Of a DNA stretch of 26,407 nt, positions 1 through 7,184 are shown piece by piece. Origin of the DNA: Myxococcales bacterium UBA1203 (GTDB taxonomy: Bacteria > Myxococcota > Myxococcia > Myxococcales > UBA5297); NCBI GenBank assembly GCA_002309695.1, contig DBXV01000009.1, positions 63,066 through 89,472 of the forward strand, read 5' to 3'. Position numbers and translations under genes: made by a program. The notes beneath the pieces were generated by a model. That model did no database searches and was not told where the DNA came from. It saw nothing but the letters and a program-made list of their open reading frames with translations. Numbering within the stretch: the stretch's first letter is position 1; each line of letters opens with the position of its first letter.

Positions 1-1
1 C

Positions 2-496
2 GCCCGCCATAACGGCAACCAAATATATAAAAATCCTTTGTCGGGAAATTATATTCCCTATGCAGAAAATGGGGGACAGGAGGGCGTCTATGTGGAGCGG
101 CCTTTCCAGCCGCCCGTCACCTCCTATTTTGGCTACGGCATGCATGTCGATGAGTGCGATGACAGTTCATTGATTATTCATGGAATGGGCTGCCGGCGGG
201 GCGGCGGCGGCGGCGGCTGGTATGGCGGTCTGGCTTACTGCGGCAGCACTTCCAATGTGGGCGGCGGCGGCGGCGGTTCGTATGCCTTTACCGGAACGCA
301 CCACGGTGCAGGCGCCCAGGAATCGAAATACAGCCTGACCAATACCAACAGCATTGGCGGCGACAGCGAGATGCCTATTTATTCGCTGGATTCTGCCGGG
401 AGTATTATTCCGAAATTCACCGTCAGCCAAAAGAGGGGCAACATCGGCAATGGCTTCGCGGTGATTGAGGTATTGCCGGTCAAAGTGCTGGAATAA
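2..496 (+). CDS. Glycine-rich surface/secreted protein, C-terminal part (5' end outside window)
   Basis: The frame is open to the window edge, so this is the last ~164 residues of a longer protein. The visible part has two six-glycine runs (GGGGGGWYGG and GGGGGGSYAF) about 20 residues apart. They are embedded in Ser/Thr/Asn/Gly-rich sequence with isolated cysteines, and the tail ends in short beta-like strands (FAVIEVLPVKVLE). This resembles the glycine-rich domain found in ALK/LTK-like and many bacterial secreted proteins (PF12810-like), which forms an extracellular polyglycine-helix fold. That assignment is from pattern memory. A surface or secreted location is inferred; the signal sequence would lie outside the window. 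A strong terminator follows 25 bp after the stop. The partner or ligand is unknown. Confidence 0.6.
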   Translation, partial: ARHNGNQIYKNPLSGNYIPYAENGGQEGVYVERPFQPPVTSYFGYGMHVDECDDSSLIIHGMGCRRGGGGGGWYGGLAYCGSTSNVGGGGGGSYAFTGTHHGAGAQESKYSLTNTNSIGGDSEMPIYSLDSAGSIIPKFTVSQKRGNIGNGFAVIEVLPVKVLE

Positions 497-520
497 TCGT
501 ATCTTCCACGAAGAAGACAT

Positions 521-566
521 AAAAATCCCCCTCTTCCGAATATATTGGAGGAGGGGGATTTGTTTT
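521..566 (+). terminator. Intrinsic terminator after the glycine-rich gene
   Basis: A perfect 11-bp stem, AAATCCCCCTC (523-533) pairing with GAGGGGGATTT (551-561), is followed by a short T-rich tail (TGTTTT). It lies 25 bp after the stop codon. The A-rich 5' flank could also let it work on the other strand. Confidence 0.8.
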
Positions 567-641
567 ACAGCCTTTTGTACACTCAAATACATAAACCCTT
601 TTATATGTATTATACGTATATTGCGCTAAGGAGAGGGGCTT

Positions 642-669
642 TTTACACATGATATTTTTATAATAATAT
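642..669 (+). promoter_or_regulatory. Possible sigma70-type promoter
   Basis: TTTACA (642-647) and TAATAT (664-669) are separated by 16 nt in a very AT-rich stretch about 130 nt upstream of the next gene. It is the best candidate in the 303-bp gap 497-799, which otherwise holds the terminator and AT-rich sequence without an obvious gene. Chance matches are likely in such AT-rich DNA. Confidence 0.3.
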
Positions 670-799
670 TATTCGTAATTGGCTGAGGCCGTGAAAGGCA
701 GGAATGAGCTGCCGGAGTAATAAAATTCCATTGCCGAAACCTTTAAAATCTGTTTCTGGCCCGCCGCCAAATGAGGGGGGCTGTTTTTGGGAGATTGCC

Positions 800-1369
800 A
801 TGCAAAAAATTTTTTCCACCGTATTGCTCGTCGCCATTCTGGGGGCGCTCACCTACACGGGCATTCTGCTTCTGCAAAAGCATCAGCTTGCCAAAGCCAA
901 CGAGACGCGGCGGCTCATCGACATTCCCTCGCAGATTGCGCCGCTGCACCGCCAGGCGATGGAAGGCACCATCCAGCTCCAGCCGCCCGCGGAGATGGTC
1001 GAGGTATTCACCAATGCCGGCTTCCCCAATCAGCGGCCCATGCTCAACCTCAAGCCCCGGGCGAATCTGGCCAGCGCGGCGATGATTCAGGTGGAGCGCT
1101 GGTTCGTTTCGCTCGCCCACTATCAGCTGGACAGCACGGGCAGCCGCCGGTTCAGCATCTTCATGCTGCCGGTCAAATCGGACTTCGCGCCCAGCAGCAT
1201 GGGCACCATGAAGGCCCTCGGGCGCTCGATGTATTCCTCCACCACCGACGGCTACAACGTCGTCCTCTGGACGCACGGCAACTGGTACGTGGCCATGGTG
1301 ACGGACCTGAGCGGCAAGGAACTGAACGACGTGCTCAGCGTCGTCCTCGCCGTGGATGACAAATACTGA
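800..1369 (+). CDS. Membrane-anchored periplasmic protein of unknown function
   Basis: 189 residues. The chosen start is the ATG at 800, which has GGGAG about 7 nt upstream and begins directly with a membrane anchor. The frame stays open further upstream, but that part has no comparable ribosome site. Residues ~4-24 (FSTVLLVAILGALTYTGILLL) form one transmembrane helix or uncleaved signal anchor preceded by a lysine. The remaining ~160 residues are soluble, contain no cysteine and would lie in the periplasm. I do not recognise the family. The alternating hydrophobic/polar pattern in the second half (VVLWTHGNWYVAMVTDLSG) looks like beta structure. The gene stands alone, with a possible promoter upstream and a good terminator 60 bp downstream. 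Confidence 0.7.
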   Translation: MQKIFSTVLLVAILGALTYTGILLLQKHQLAKANETRRLIDIPSQIAPLHRQAMEGTIQLQPPAEMVEVFTNAGFPNQRPMLNLKPRANLASAAMIQVERWFVSLAHYQLDSTGSRRFSIFMLPVKSDFAPSSMGTMKALGRSMYSSTTDGYNVVLWTHGNWYVAMVTDLSGKELNDVLSVVLAVDDKY

Positions 1370-1428
1370 CGGAAAACGTCCGCAGACCGGCCGGCAGACC
1401 GGACTTCACCCGAACGAAATTCACAGAC

Positions 1429-1473
1429 GCCTCCCTCCCGCATCGCAGCAGCGTGCCCGGAGGGAGGCTTTTT
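1429..1473 (+). terminator. Intrinsic terminator
   Basis: The stem GCCTCCCTCC (1429-1438) pairs perfectly with GGAGGGAGGC (1459-1468), followed by TTTTT. It ends the preceding gene and lies just upstream of mazG. This argues against the earlier GTG at 1453 as the mazG start, since that codon is inside the hairpin. Confidence 0.8.
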
Positions 1474-1500
1474 GCGTCTGGGGGTTGGAGAAAGGCCCAG

Positions 1501-2385
1501 ATGGAGGCACAGCAGCAGATGTCAGACGAGATGAGCGGCAGCACAGAGGCAGAGAGCGAGGCTTCCCGGCAGCTGGAGCGCATTCTCAGCATCATGCGGC
1601 GGCTGCGCGGCAAAGCCGGCGGGGAGGGCTGCCCCTGGGACAGCAGTCAGACGCCCGCGTCGCTCAGGCCTTATCTCATCGAGGAGGCCTTTGAGGTGCT
1701 GGGCGAGCTGGACCGCGTCGCCGACGGCGCCCGCTTTGAGAATACGGCGCTGTGCGAGGAGCTGGGCGACCTGCTGTTTCAAATCGTCTTTCACGCGCAG
1801 ATTGCCAGCGAGCAGGGCGCCTTTGACTTTGCCGACGTGGCGAAGGCCATCTCGGACAAAATTGAGCGGCGGCACCCGCAGCTCTTTGGCGGCGCGCCGC
1901 CGTGCAGGGATGCGGAAGAGCTGGCCCGCCAGTGGGCGCACATCAAGGCGCAGGAGCGACAGGCAAAGACTGGGCGGCCGGCCTCGGCTCTGGACGGCAT
2001 CCCTGCTTCCGCGCCGGCGCTGACGCGGGCCGAGCGCATGACGGAAAAAGCGGCGCGCGTGGGCTTCGACTGGACGGACATCTCGCAGGTGCGCGCCAAG
2101 CTGGATGAAGAGCTCTCTGAGCTGGACGAGGCGCTGGCACAGGGTGAGCGCGGCGCCGTCGAAAGCGAGCTGGGGGACGTGCTGCTGACGGTGGTCAACC
2201 TGGCCCGCTTTGCCGATGTCCATCCTGAGGACGCCCTGCGCGGGGCAATCCGGCGCTTTTCCGAGAGGTTTCGGCAGGTCGAAAGCAGCCTGCGGGCACA
2301 GGGAAGGGAGCCGTCCGGCGCCGACATGGAGGAGCTGGAAGCTCTCTGGCAGCAGGCCAAGCGCGCGCTGGCTGAAAGAGGCTGA
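1501..2385 (+). CDS. mazG: MazG nucleoside triphosphate pyrophosphohydrolase
   Basis: 294 residues. MazG hydrolyses (d)NTPs to NMP and pyrophosphate in the cytosol, a house-cleaning role that in E. coli also lowers (p)ppGpp-linked stress signalling. The family's tandem-domain layout is visible. The first domain has CPWD (44-47), the EExxE metal site (E61, E62, E65) and EELGDLLFQIVFHAQ (from E86, with D90). The second domain, near residues 200-250, has the related KLDEELSELDEAL and ESELGDVLLTVVNLAR. Length is close to the ~263 residues of E. coli MazG, with an extra acidic N-terminal tail of ~25 residues. The start at 1501 has GGAGAAAGG upstream; ATG 1519 is an alternative. The gene is monocistronic, between two terminators. 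Confidence 0.93.
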   Translation: MEAQQQMSDEMSGSTEAESEASRQLERILSIMRRLRGKAGGEGCPWDSSQTPASLRPYLIEEAFEVLGELDRVADGARFENTALCEELGDLLFQIVFHAQIASEQGAFDFADVAKAISDKIERRHPQLFGGAPPCRDAEELARQWAHIKAQERQAKTGRPASALDGIPASAPALTRAERMTEKAARVGFDWTDISQVRAKLDEELSELDEALAQGERGAVESELGDVLLTVVNLARFADVHPEDALRGAIRRFSERFRQVESSLRAQGREPSGADMEELEALWQQAKRALAERG

Positions 2386-2508
2386 ACCGCGGGGCGCTTT
2401 GCCTTTGCCCTTCCCGAGACTCTGACAGCGAGACATGCCCGTCTGCTTCGGCCTCACCCCCCAATTTTTCCTGGGTGTTTCAGAGGTGACGCGCCCCCGA
2501 GGCTTTGC

Positions 2509-2537
2509 TTGACAAGTGCCTCTCACCGGACTAGAGG
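2509..2537 (+). promoter_or_regulatory. Sigma70-type promoter of rpsT
   Basis: A perfect TTGACA (2509-2514) and TAGAGG (2532-2537) are 17 nt apart, followed by a GC-rich start region. A very similar arrangement occurs at 18172 upstream of trpB2. The predicted start near 2544 lies just before the hairpin at 2551, which would then be in the rpsT leader. Confidence 0.6.
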
Positions 2538-2550
2538 GCGCCGCCCTTAT

Positions 2551-2578
2551 CGCTCAGGTCAACGAGCGTTTTTTTTTT
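2551..2578 (+). terminator. Short hairpin with T10 run upstream of rpsT
   Basis: CGCTC (2551-2555) pairs with GAGCG (2564-2568) and is followed by ten T residues. It may be the mazG terminator. Because the promoter at 2509 lies upstream of it, it could instead be an early terminator in the rpsT leader. The stem is only 5 bp, so efficiency is uncertain. Confidence 0.5.
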
Positions 2579-2626
2579 GCCTTTTGTCATCTCTGTCTTC
2601 GGACACCCCGACTGGAGCCCAACACC

Positions 2627-2893
2627 ATGGCCAATACGAAGTCTGCCCTGAAACGCTATCGCCAGAGCCTCAAGCGCCGTGAGCGCAACATCTTCTGGAA
2701 CTCCGCCAGCAAAGGCGCCGTGAAGAAGGCCCGCGCTGCCATCGCCGAGAAGGACCCTGAGAAAATCACCAAGTCGCTGCGTGAAGCTGAAAAGCTCCTC
2801 CGCAAGGCCGCTGCCAAGGGGGTCATCCATCCCCGCAACGCCAGCCGCCGCATCTCCCGGCTCGCCACCGCGGCCGCCGCAGCGCTCCACTGA
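2627..2893 (+). CDS. rpsT: 30S ribosomal protein S20
   Basis: 88 residues, normal for S20. It begins with the family signature MANTKSALKRYRQSLKRRER and continues as a lysine/arginine- and alanine-rich helical protein (KGAVKKARAAI, EAEKLLRKAAAKGVIHPRNASRRISRLA). It binds 16S rRNA early in 30S assembly. The ATG at 2627 has GGAG nine nt upstream. A frame extending upstream to 2516 is only leader. The gene is monocistronic with its own promoter and a strong terminator. S20 is autoregulated in E. coli; the T10 hairpin in this leader could take part in a similar control, but that is inference. Confidence 0.97.
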   Translation: MANTKSALKRYRQSLKRRERNIFWNSASKGAVKKARAAIAEKDPEKITKSLREAEKLLRKAAAKGVIHPRNASRRISRLATAAAAALH

Positions 2894-2942
2894 ATTGGTC
2901 CATCGTCGGGTTGTCCGAAGCCCGGACTGACCAGCAGCAAAG

Positions 2943-2977
2943 ACGCCGCCCTCATCTGTGAGGTGCGGCGTTTTTTT
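2943..2977 (+). terminator. rpsT terminator
   Basis: CGCCGC plus CCTCA pairs with TGAGG plus GCGGCG through a small bulge, around a TCTG loop (about 2944-2970), and is followed by seven T residues. It separates rpsT from the convergent rsmD gene. Confidence 0.9.
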
Positions 2978-3026
2978 GTGCTGCGTTTGCTCTGTGAGGA
3001 ATCGCCCCGGCCATGCCCGGAAGGCG

Positions 3027-3593
3027 TCACTGCCCGGAGCCGCCGGCACTCCTGCGGTAGAACGACACCAGCGTGTCCCCGAACCGGCGCTGATCCGTCC
3101 TTTCCAGCCCATTGGCGGCCTCGGGCGAGGGATGCCGCCGGTCGTGTTCCACGATGAACAGGCCGTCTTCCGTGAGGAGAGAGGTGCCCAGCCATTCGAG
3201 AACTTCGTCGGGTGAAACCTCAGCGTAAGGCGGATCGGCAAAGGCGATGTCGAAGGGCGCGAACGGCAGAAGCCGGGGAACGGCATGCGCGCCGATGCGC
3301 AGATTCAGCAGGTGAGCGGCATCGCCCAGCCCAGTGAGCGCCGTGTTCTCGCGGGCTGTGGCCAGCGACGCGCGGCTCGAGTCAACCAGAAGGGCAAAGG
3401 ACGCGCCCCGGGAGAGAGCTTCGAGGCCCATGGCGCCGGTGCCGGTGAACAGGTCGAGGAAGCGGGCGCCGGGCAGAATGGGCGCGAGGATGCTGAACAG
3501 GGACTCCCGGACCTTGTCGGAGGTGGGGCGGACGCCCGGACCTTTGGGCCCCCTGAGCTGCCTGCCCCGGGCGCTGCCGGCGATGATGCGCAT
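3027..3593 (-). CDS. rsmD: 16S rRNA (guanine(966)-N2)-methyltransferase RsmD
   Basis: 188 residues, typical of the family. RsmD uses S-adenosylmethionine to methylate N2 of G966 in 16S rRNA during small-subunit assembly. The N-terminal signature MRIIAGSARGRQL, the Rossmann SAM site DLFTGTGAMGLEALSRGA (47-64) and the catalytic DPPY (120-123) are all present. Its ATG overlaps the stop codon of the upstream gene (TGATG on the minus strand), so translational coupling is likely. It is the last gene of the long minus-strand run and converges on the rpsT terminator. In other bacteria rsmD often sits beside coaD; that is not seen here. Confidence 0.95.
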   Translation of the reverse strand: MRIIAGSARGRQLRGPKGPGVRPTSDKVRESLFSILAPILPGARFLDLFTGTGAMGLEALSRGASFALLVDSSRASLATARENTALTGLGDAAHLLNLRIGAHAVPRLLPFAPFDIAFADPPYAEVSPDEVLEWLGTSLLTEDGLFIVEHDRRHPSPEAANGLERTDQRRFGDTLVSFYRRSAGGSGQ

Positions 3594-4579
3594 CAGAGAT
3601 TCCCGGCAGTTTCAGACGCGCCCGCGCCGCCTTCCGCCATCTGGCGCACGGCCGCCGCGCTGCCTGAAAGCGCCAGCGCGTCAAACAAATCCAGAGCGTC
3701 CGAATAGGCGTTGGTTTCGACCCACTGCTTCGCCTCGTCGTCAATGCCCGCGAGGTAGCGCGGCTTGATGCCCAGAACGTCGGTGGTGCGTAACCCCTTG
3801 GCGCAGAACTTTTCGACCTCGGCCAGCGACTCTTCAGAAATCACCTGCATGAGGAGGTCGGAGAAGGGGTCGAGGGTCAGGCGGCTCACCCGCAGATCGA
3901 AGGCTTCCGGCAGCTGAGCGTCTTTCGGACGCAGGCCCCACGAAGCGGGAGGCGTCGGACGCGAGAGCTCACCCGCGGCTTCGGAAGACGAACAGAGGCC
4001 GACCTCGATGCCCTCGTCGGCCAGAAAAGCCTGCCAGTTCTTCGCCTGCACCTTGGGCGGCAGCACGAGTTCCAGCATGAGGTCCCGCTCGGTGAGAATG
4101 CGGAGCGCGGGAGCAGCCGCCCTGGCCGCGGCAGCACTGGGAGTGCCCGCGAGAGCCACGGCGGCATCGGTGAATCCGGCATCCACCGCCTCGGACAGCT
4201 GGCGCCGGAGGAGCTCCACGGAATTTTTGTCCGTCTTGGTCAGGTAGAAGGGACCGGCTGAGAGCACCAGCGGATGACGGAAGCCAATCTCGTCAGCAGC
4301 GGCCAGGACATCGCGCACAAAGCCCCGGAAATGGACCGCCCGGAAATCGGGGCGCGGCCGAAAGGCGAGGCCAATCATCACGTCCATGTTCTGCGCGGCC
4401 CTGAGGATGCCCCGGGCAAGGAGCGGCGCGCTGGCGGGCTCAAAGACCACGAGACGGCTGTTCGCCTTTGCCAGTGCGTCCTGAACCATCCGTCCGCTGA
4501 GAAGACAGGCCGGATTCGCCCCCAGACAGCGAACGGCGTTGGTCGGACGAAGCGGATAGAGCATGTCGGTCTGGTTCAT
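3593..4579 (-). CDS. Unknown protein, possible class II aldolase-like TIM barrel
   Basis: 328 residues, counted from the ATG at 4579, which has GGAAGG eight nt upstream; an in-frame extension to 4651 lacks such a site. There is no signal peptide or membrane helix, so it is cytosolic. The pattern of alternating strands and helices (SRLVVFEPAS, MDVMIGLAFRPRPDF, FRHPLVLSAGPFYLTKTD, AGFTDAAVALAG, LMLELVLPPK) recalls (beta/alpha)8 barrels of the class II fructose/tagatose-bisphosphate aldolase type. I cannot assign zinc ligands, so function is unknown. The C-terminal third has less clear barrel character. It ends in an overlap with rsmD (shared A of TGATG). The 153-bp gap to the TPR gene upstream suggests it could have its own promoter. 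Confidence 0.6.
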   Translation of the reverse strand: MNQTDMLYPLRPTNAVRCLGANPACLLSGRMVQDALAKANSRLVVFEPASAPLLARGILRAAQNMDVMIGLAFRPRPDFRAVHFRGFVRDVLAAADEIGFRHPLVLSAGPFYLTKTDKNSVELLRRQLSEAVDAGFTDAAVALAGTPSAAAARAAAPALRILTERDLMLELVLPPKVQAKNWQAFLADEGIEVGLCSSSEAAGELSRPTPPASWGLRPKDAQLPEAFDLRVSRLTLDPFSDLLMQVISEESLAEVEKFCAKGLRTTDVLGIKPRYLAGIDDEAKQWVETNAYSDALDLFDALALSGSAAAVRQMAEGGAGASETAGNL

Positions 4580-4732
4580 GGCGCGGGCCTTCCTCTCGTT
4601 GGGGAGCTGTGTGCGGGGCGTCGGCAAAAAAGCGCGGGCTTTTGGGCGCAAACACTTGCCGATGCAAGGCGGGGCACGGCCGCGGACACCATCTTTTTCG
4701 CGGCCCGCCGCGCCTGCAGAGGCAGCAGCGGA

Positions 4733-6466
4733 TTACCTGCCGCCGGTCTCCTTTTCTTCGTCACGCGCGGGCATGCACCCGTCTTTCAGCGTCATCTGGT
4801 AGCGGCCGACTTCATCGAGCCAGAACTCGCCGTCGAAGGGCCAGTAAACGTGCTGACTGTCCTTCATGGCCGGCCGCCCCAGCTTCTGCCCCGCCAGCTG
4901 TCTGCGCCGGTCAAAGCGCGCCTCCAGCTGCTCGCCTTCGACGCGCTCAATCTCCAGGCCGATGATTTCCTTTTTGGCGTCAAAGGCGGTGATGCGCTTC
5001 TCGGCATCGCGGAGGCGCTTCTCGATGAAGTCGGCCAGCACCTGACTCAGAATCTCCCGGCTTCTGGCGTTCCTTTCGAGGAGAACCCCGCGGAATTTCC
5101 CCTCGGTCCAGCCCTTCCCGGAAGCGGACGCAATCGCCTCACCCTCGCGCTCGACGCGCTCCAGAGACGACAGCAGCGCGGCGTAGCGCTGACTGCGGAT
5201 CAGCTCGAGACGAACGGGCTCGGGAATGGCGCCCGGCGCGGCAGCGGCCTTCCTCCACTCATCGGGCGTCCGCCTGGCATTGAGGAAAGCGCGCAGGGCA
5301 TCGCGCTGGGGCAGATAGACGGCCTCGAAATTTTTCAGAGAGCGCCGCGCCTCGGGGAACAGGCAGCGGGTGAAATAGATGGTGGCAGCCAGAATGCGCG
5401 ACTCGGGCTGAAAGCTGCTGGAGAGCTGCGGTGCGTGAAGCGCTTCGAGCGTGCCCAGCGCGCCGCCGTCATCCTCGTTCTGCATGCGGGCCCAGCCGTT
5501 CTCGAAAAGCGCGTCCTCCCAGAATCGGGAAAAACGCGGCAGCCGCTCGTAGGCCATCACCGCCTCGCCGAAGCGCCCGAGGGCATAGAGCGTCCGCGCC
5601 TCAGCAAGGACGGCCAGCTGCCCCAGCTCCTCGGACGACAGCCGCGCCCCGAAAATCTGTGACTGACCACGCTTCTTTGCCTCGTCCATGGCCAGAAGAG
5701 CGCTCTGCGTCGAAAGCACCGTCGGCACAGGCGCCTGCTCCGCCTCCGCCGTCCGCGCGCTCATGCGGGCCGCGCCCTTTTCCGCGCGGCGGAACAGCTC
5801 CAGCGCCGCCTCATGCCGGCCCTGTCTGGCGGCAATCAGCCCCTTCATCCAGTCAGCGCGCGCCGCGTCGGGCGATGCGTCGGGAATGGGCTCCAGAAAG
5901 CGCCCCGCCTCGTCGAGACGCCCCGCGCGCAGGCTCATGGTGCCGATGATTTCGTTGATGCGGTCGAGGATGTGCGGCGGCAGACGGGCAAAGCCGTCGC
6001 CGTATTCGCGGTCGAGGATGGCCGCGGACAGAACGTCATCGCCGGCCAGACTCCCCGCCATGGTCAGTCCCTCGGCCGCCTCCGCATAGGCCGGATGATT
6101 CGGCCCGGCCCGCAGCACGTAGTCGTACTGGTGCATGGCCGCGTCGAAGAACCCCAGCGCGGCCAGAGCGTGAGCCAGCTCTGCCTCCGCCCGCAGGCGG
6201 TCATCGGCGTCCTCGGAGGACTGAGCCTCAAAAAACAGCGGCGCCGCCGTCTGAAAATCGCGCGCGCGCGCCGCTGCCTGCGCTTCGGCCAGAAAATCCC
6301 GGCGGGGCTGAGGTGTCTGGACGGAAGAAGCAGCGGGAACAGGAAGCGCCGCGGAAGAGAGAACCGCGCGCGCCTTCACAGGTGATTCGGGCGGTTCCGG
6401 CGGTGCCGCGTCCTGTCCGGAGGCCAGACAGGCGGCCGCCAATGCTGCCGCGCACAGCGTTTTCAT
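4733..6466 (-). CDS. Exported TPR protein, GltC/GltE-like (gliding-type envelope complex)
   Basis: 577 residues from the ATG at 6466, which has GGAGGGG seven nt upstream; the frame stays open to 6598 but only this start gives a signal peptide (MKTLCAAALAAACLASG). The Cys in this segment leaves a lipoprotein possible. A Pro/Ala-rich linker follows, then repeated helix-pair units typical of TPRs (AEAQAAARARDFQTAAPLFF, AELAHALAALGFFDAAMHQYD, GLIAARQGRHEAALELFRRA, ARTLYALGRFGEAVMAYERL). Near the C-terminus comes a charged helical stretch (IEKRLRDAEKRITAFDAKKE) and an aromatic tail (YWPFDGEFWLDEVGRY). The gene follows CglF-, GltG- and CglE-like genes, as TPR components accompany these in Myxococcus. 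Whether it matches GltC, GltE or GltI cannot be settled by eye. Role inferred: periplasmic scaffold. Confidence 0.65.
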   Translation of the reverse strand: MKTLCAAALAAACLASGQDAAPPEPPESPVKARAVLSSAALPVPAASSVQTPQPRRDFLAEAQAAARARDFQTAAPLFFEAQSSEDADDRLRAEAELAHALAALGFFDAAMHQYDYVLRAGPNHPAYAEAAEGLTMAGSLAGDDVLSAAILDREYGDGFARLPPHILDRINEIIGTMSLRAGRLDEAGRFLEPIPDASPDAARADWMKGLIAARQGRHEAALELFRRAEKGAARMSARTAEAEQAPVPTVLSTQSALLAMDEAKKRGQSQIFGARLSSEELGQLAVLAEARTLYALGRFGEAVMAYERLPRFSRFWEDALFENGWARMQNEDDGGALGTLEALHAPQLSSSFQPESRILAATIYFTRCLFPEARRSLKNFEAVYLPQRDALRAFLNARRTPDEWRKAAAAPGAIPEPVRLELIRSQRYAALLSSLERVEREGEAIASASGKGWTEGKFRGVLLERNARSREILSQVLADFIEKRLRDAEKRITAFDAKKEIIGLEIERVEGEQLEARFDRRRQLAGQKLGRPAMKDSQHVYWPFDGEFWLDEVGRYQMTLKDGCMPARDEEKETGGR

Positions 6467-6483
6467 CAGTGCCCCTCCGAAAG

Positions 6484-7131
6484 TCAGAACGTGTAGCGGA
6501 TGCGGGGCGCCAGCCTCAGAACGTGCAGTCCGGCGCCCGGGAGGAAGTTCCAGCCCAGGTCCGCGCCAATCGAAAAATGGTCCAGCGGCGTCATCCATTC
6601 GATGCCCGCCGCCAGGCCGAAGGAGAAGGCGCCCGTCATGCCGGCGCGCGGCGAAGGCGACGTGAAGGTCCAGCCGATTTCCGCGCCCGCGGTGATGAAG
6701 AGCCGGTCCGCGACAGGCTGATGCCAGACGACTTCGGCGCCCACAAAGGCCAGCGTGAAGTCGTGCGCGTTCCCGCGCCAGTCAGACGCGCTCTCGATGC
6801 ACCCGCCCGTATCTGTGACCTGCCCCAGACAGCGGCCGCCCACGGCGCTTAACGAAAAAGCGGCGCCCACGGAGAGGCGGTCCAGCACGTCGTAGCCCGC
6901 CCCCAGCTTGAGAAAGATGCTGGGTGAAGACGGCTGCTCGGCGCCGTCGGTCAGCCTTTTGCCGCCGAAAGTCATCGCCGCGCCGATGTCCGCGTCGAGA
7001 AAGATGCCCCGGCGCACGGGAAGGGGCTCGCCCAGAGGCGGAACAGCCGCGGCCGCGTCCAGACTGACCGCAAGGCAGCCCAGAAATCCCAGCAGCATCG
7101 GCAGGCAGGTCCCGGACAGGGCTCTCTTCAT
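6484..7131 (-). CDS. Outer-membrane beta-barrel protein, CglE/GltH-like
   Basis: About 215 residues. The start at 7131 begins directly with a Sec signal peptide (MKRALSGTCLPMLLGFLGCLAVSLDAAAA). In-frame ATGs at 7161 and 7179 are also possible, the latter only 5 nt after the upstream stop. The mature part alternates hydrophobic and polar residues in amphipathic strands (FLKLGAGYDVLDRLSVGAAFSL, FTLAFVGAEVVWHQPVADRLFITAGAEIGW, FSIGADLGWNF) and ends in RIRYTF, the terminal-Phe signature read by the BAM machinery. Two cysteines in an apparent loop (GGRCLGQVTDTGGC) may pair. Size, topology and position between the FHA and TPR genes suggest a CglE/GltH-type component of a gliding-like complex; this is inference. 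Confidence 0.7.
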   Translation of the reverse strand: MKRALSGTCLPMLLGFLGCLAVSLDAAAAVPPLGEPLPVRRGIFLDADIGAAMTFGGKRLTDGAEQPSSPSIFLKLGAGYDVLDRLSVGAAFSLSAVGGRCLGQVTDTGGCIESASDWRGNAHDFTLAFVGAEVVWHQPVADRLFITAGAEIGWTFTSPSPRAGMTGAFSFGLAAGIEWMTPLDHFSIGADLGWNFLPGAGLHVLRLAPRIRYTF

Positions 7132-7184
7132 CTGTTTCGCCTGTTTCACCGCTTCCCTCATCACGCCGTTCGGCCTCATCGCGC

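Noticed and set aside
167..592. Minus-strand ORF opposite the glycine-rich gene
   Set aside because: Low-complexity alanine runs are the antisense of glycine codons; it also spans the terminator.
4274..5662. 462-codon plus-strand frame opposite the TPR and aldolase-like genes
   Set aside because: Antisense shadow crossing two genes and the gap between them, with no family features.
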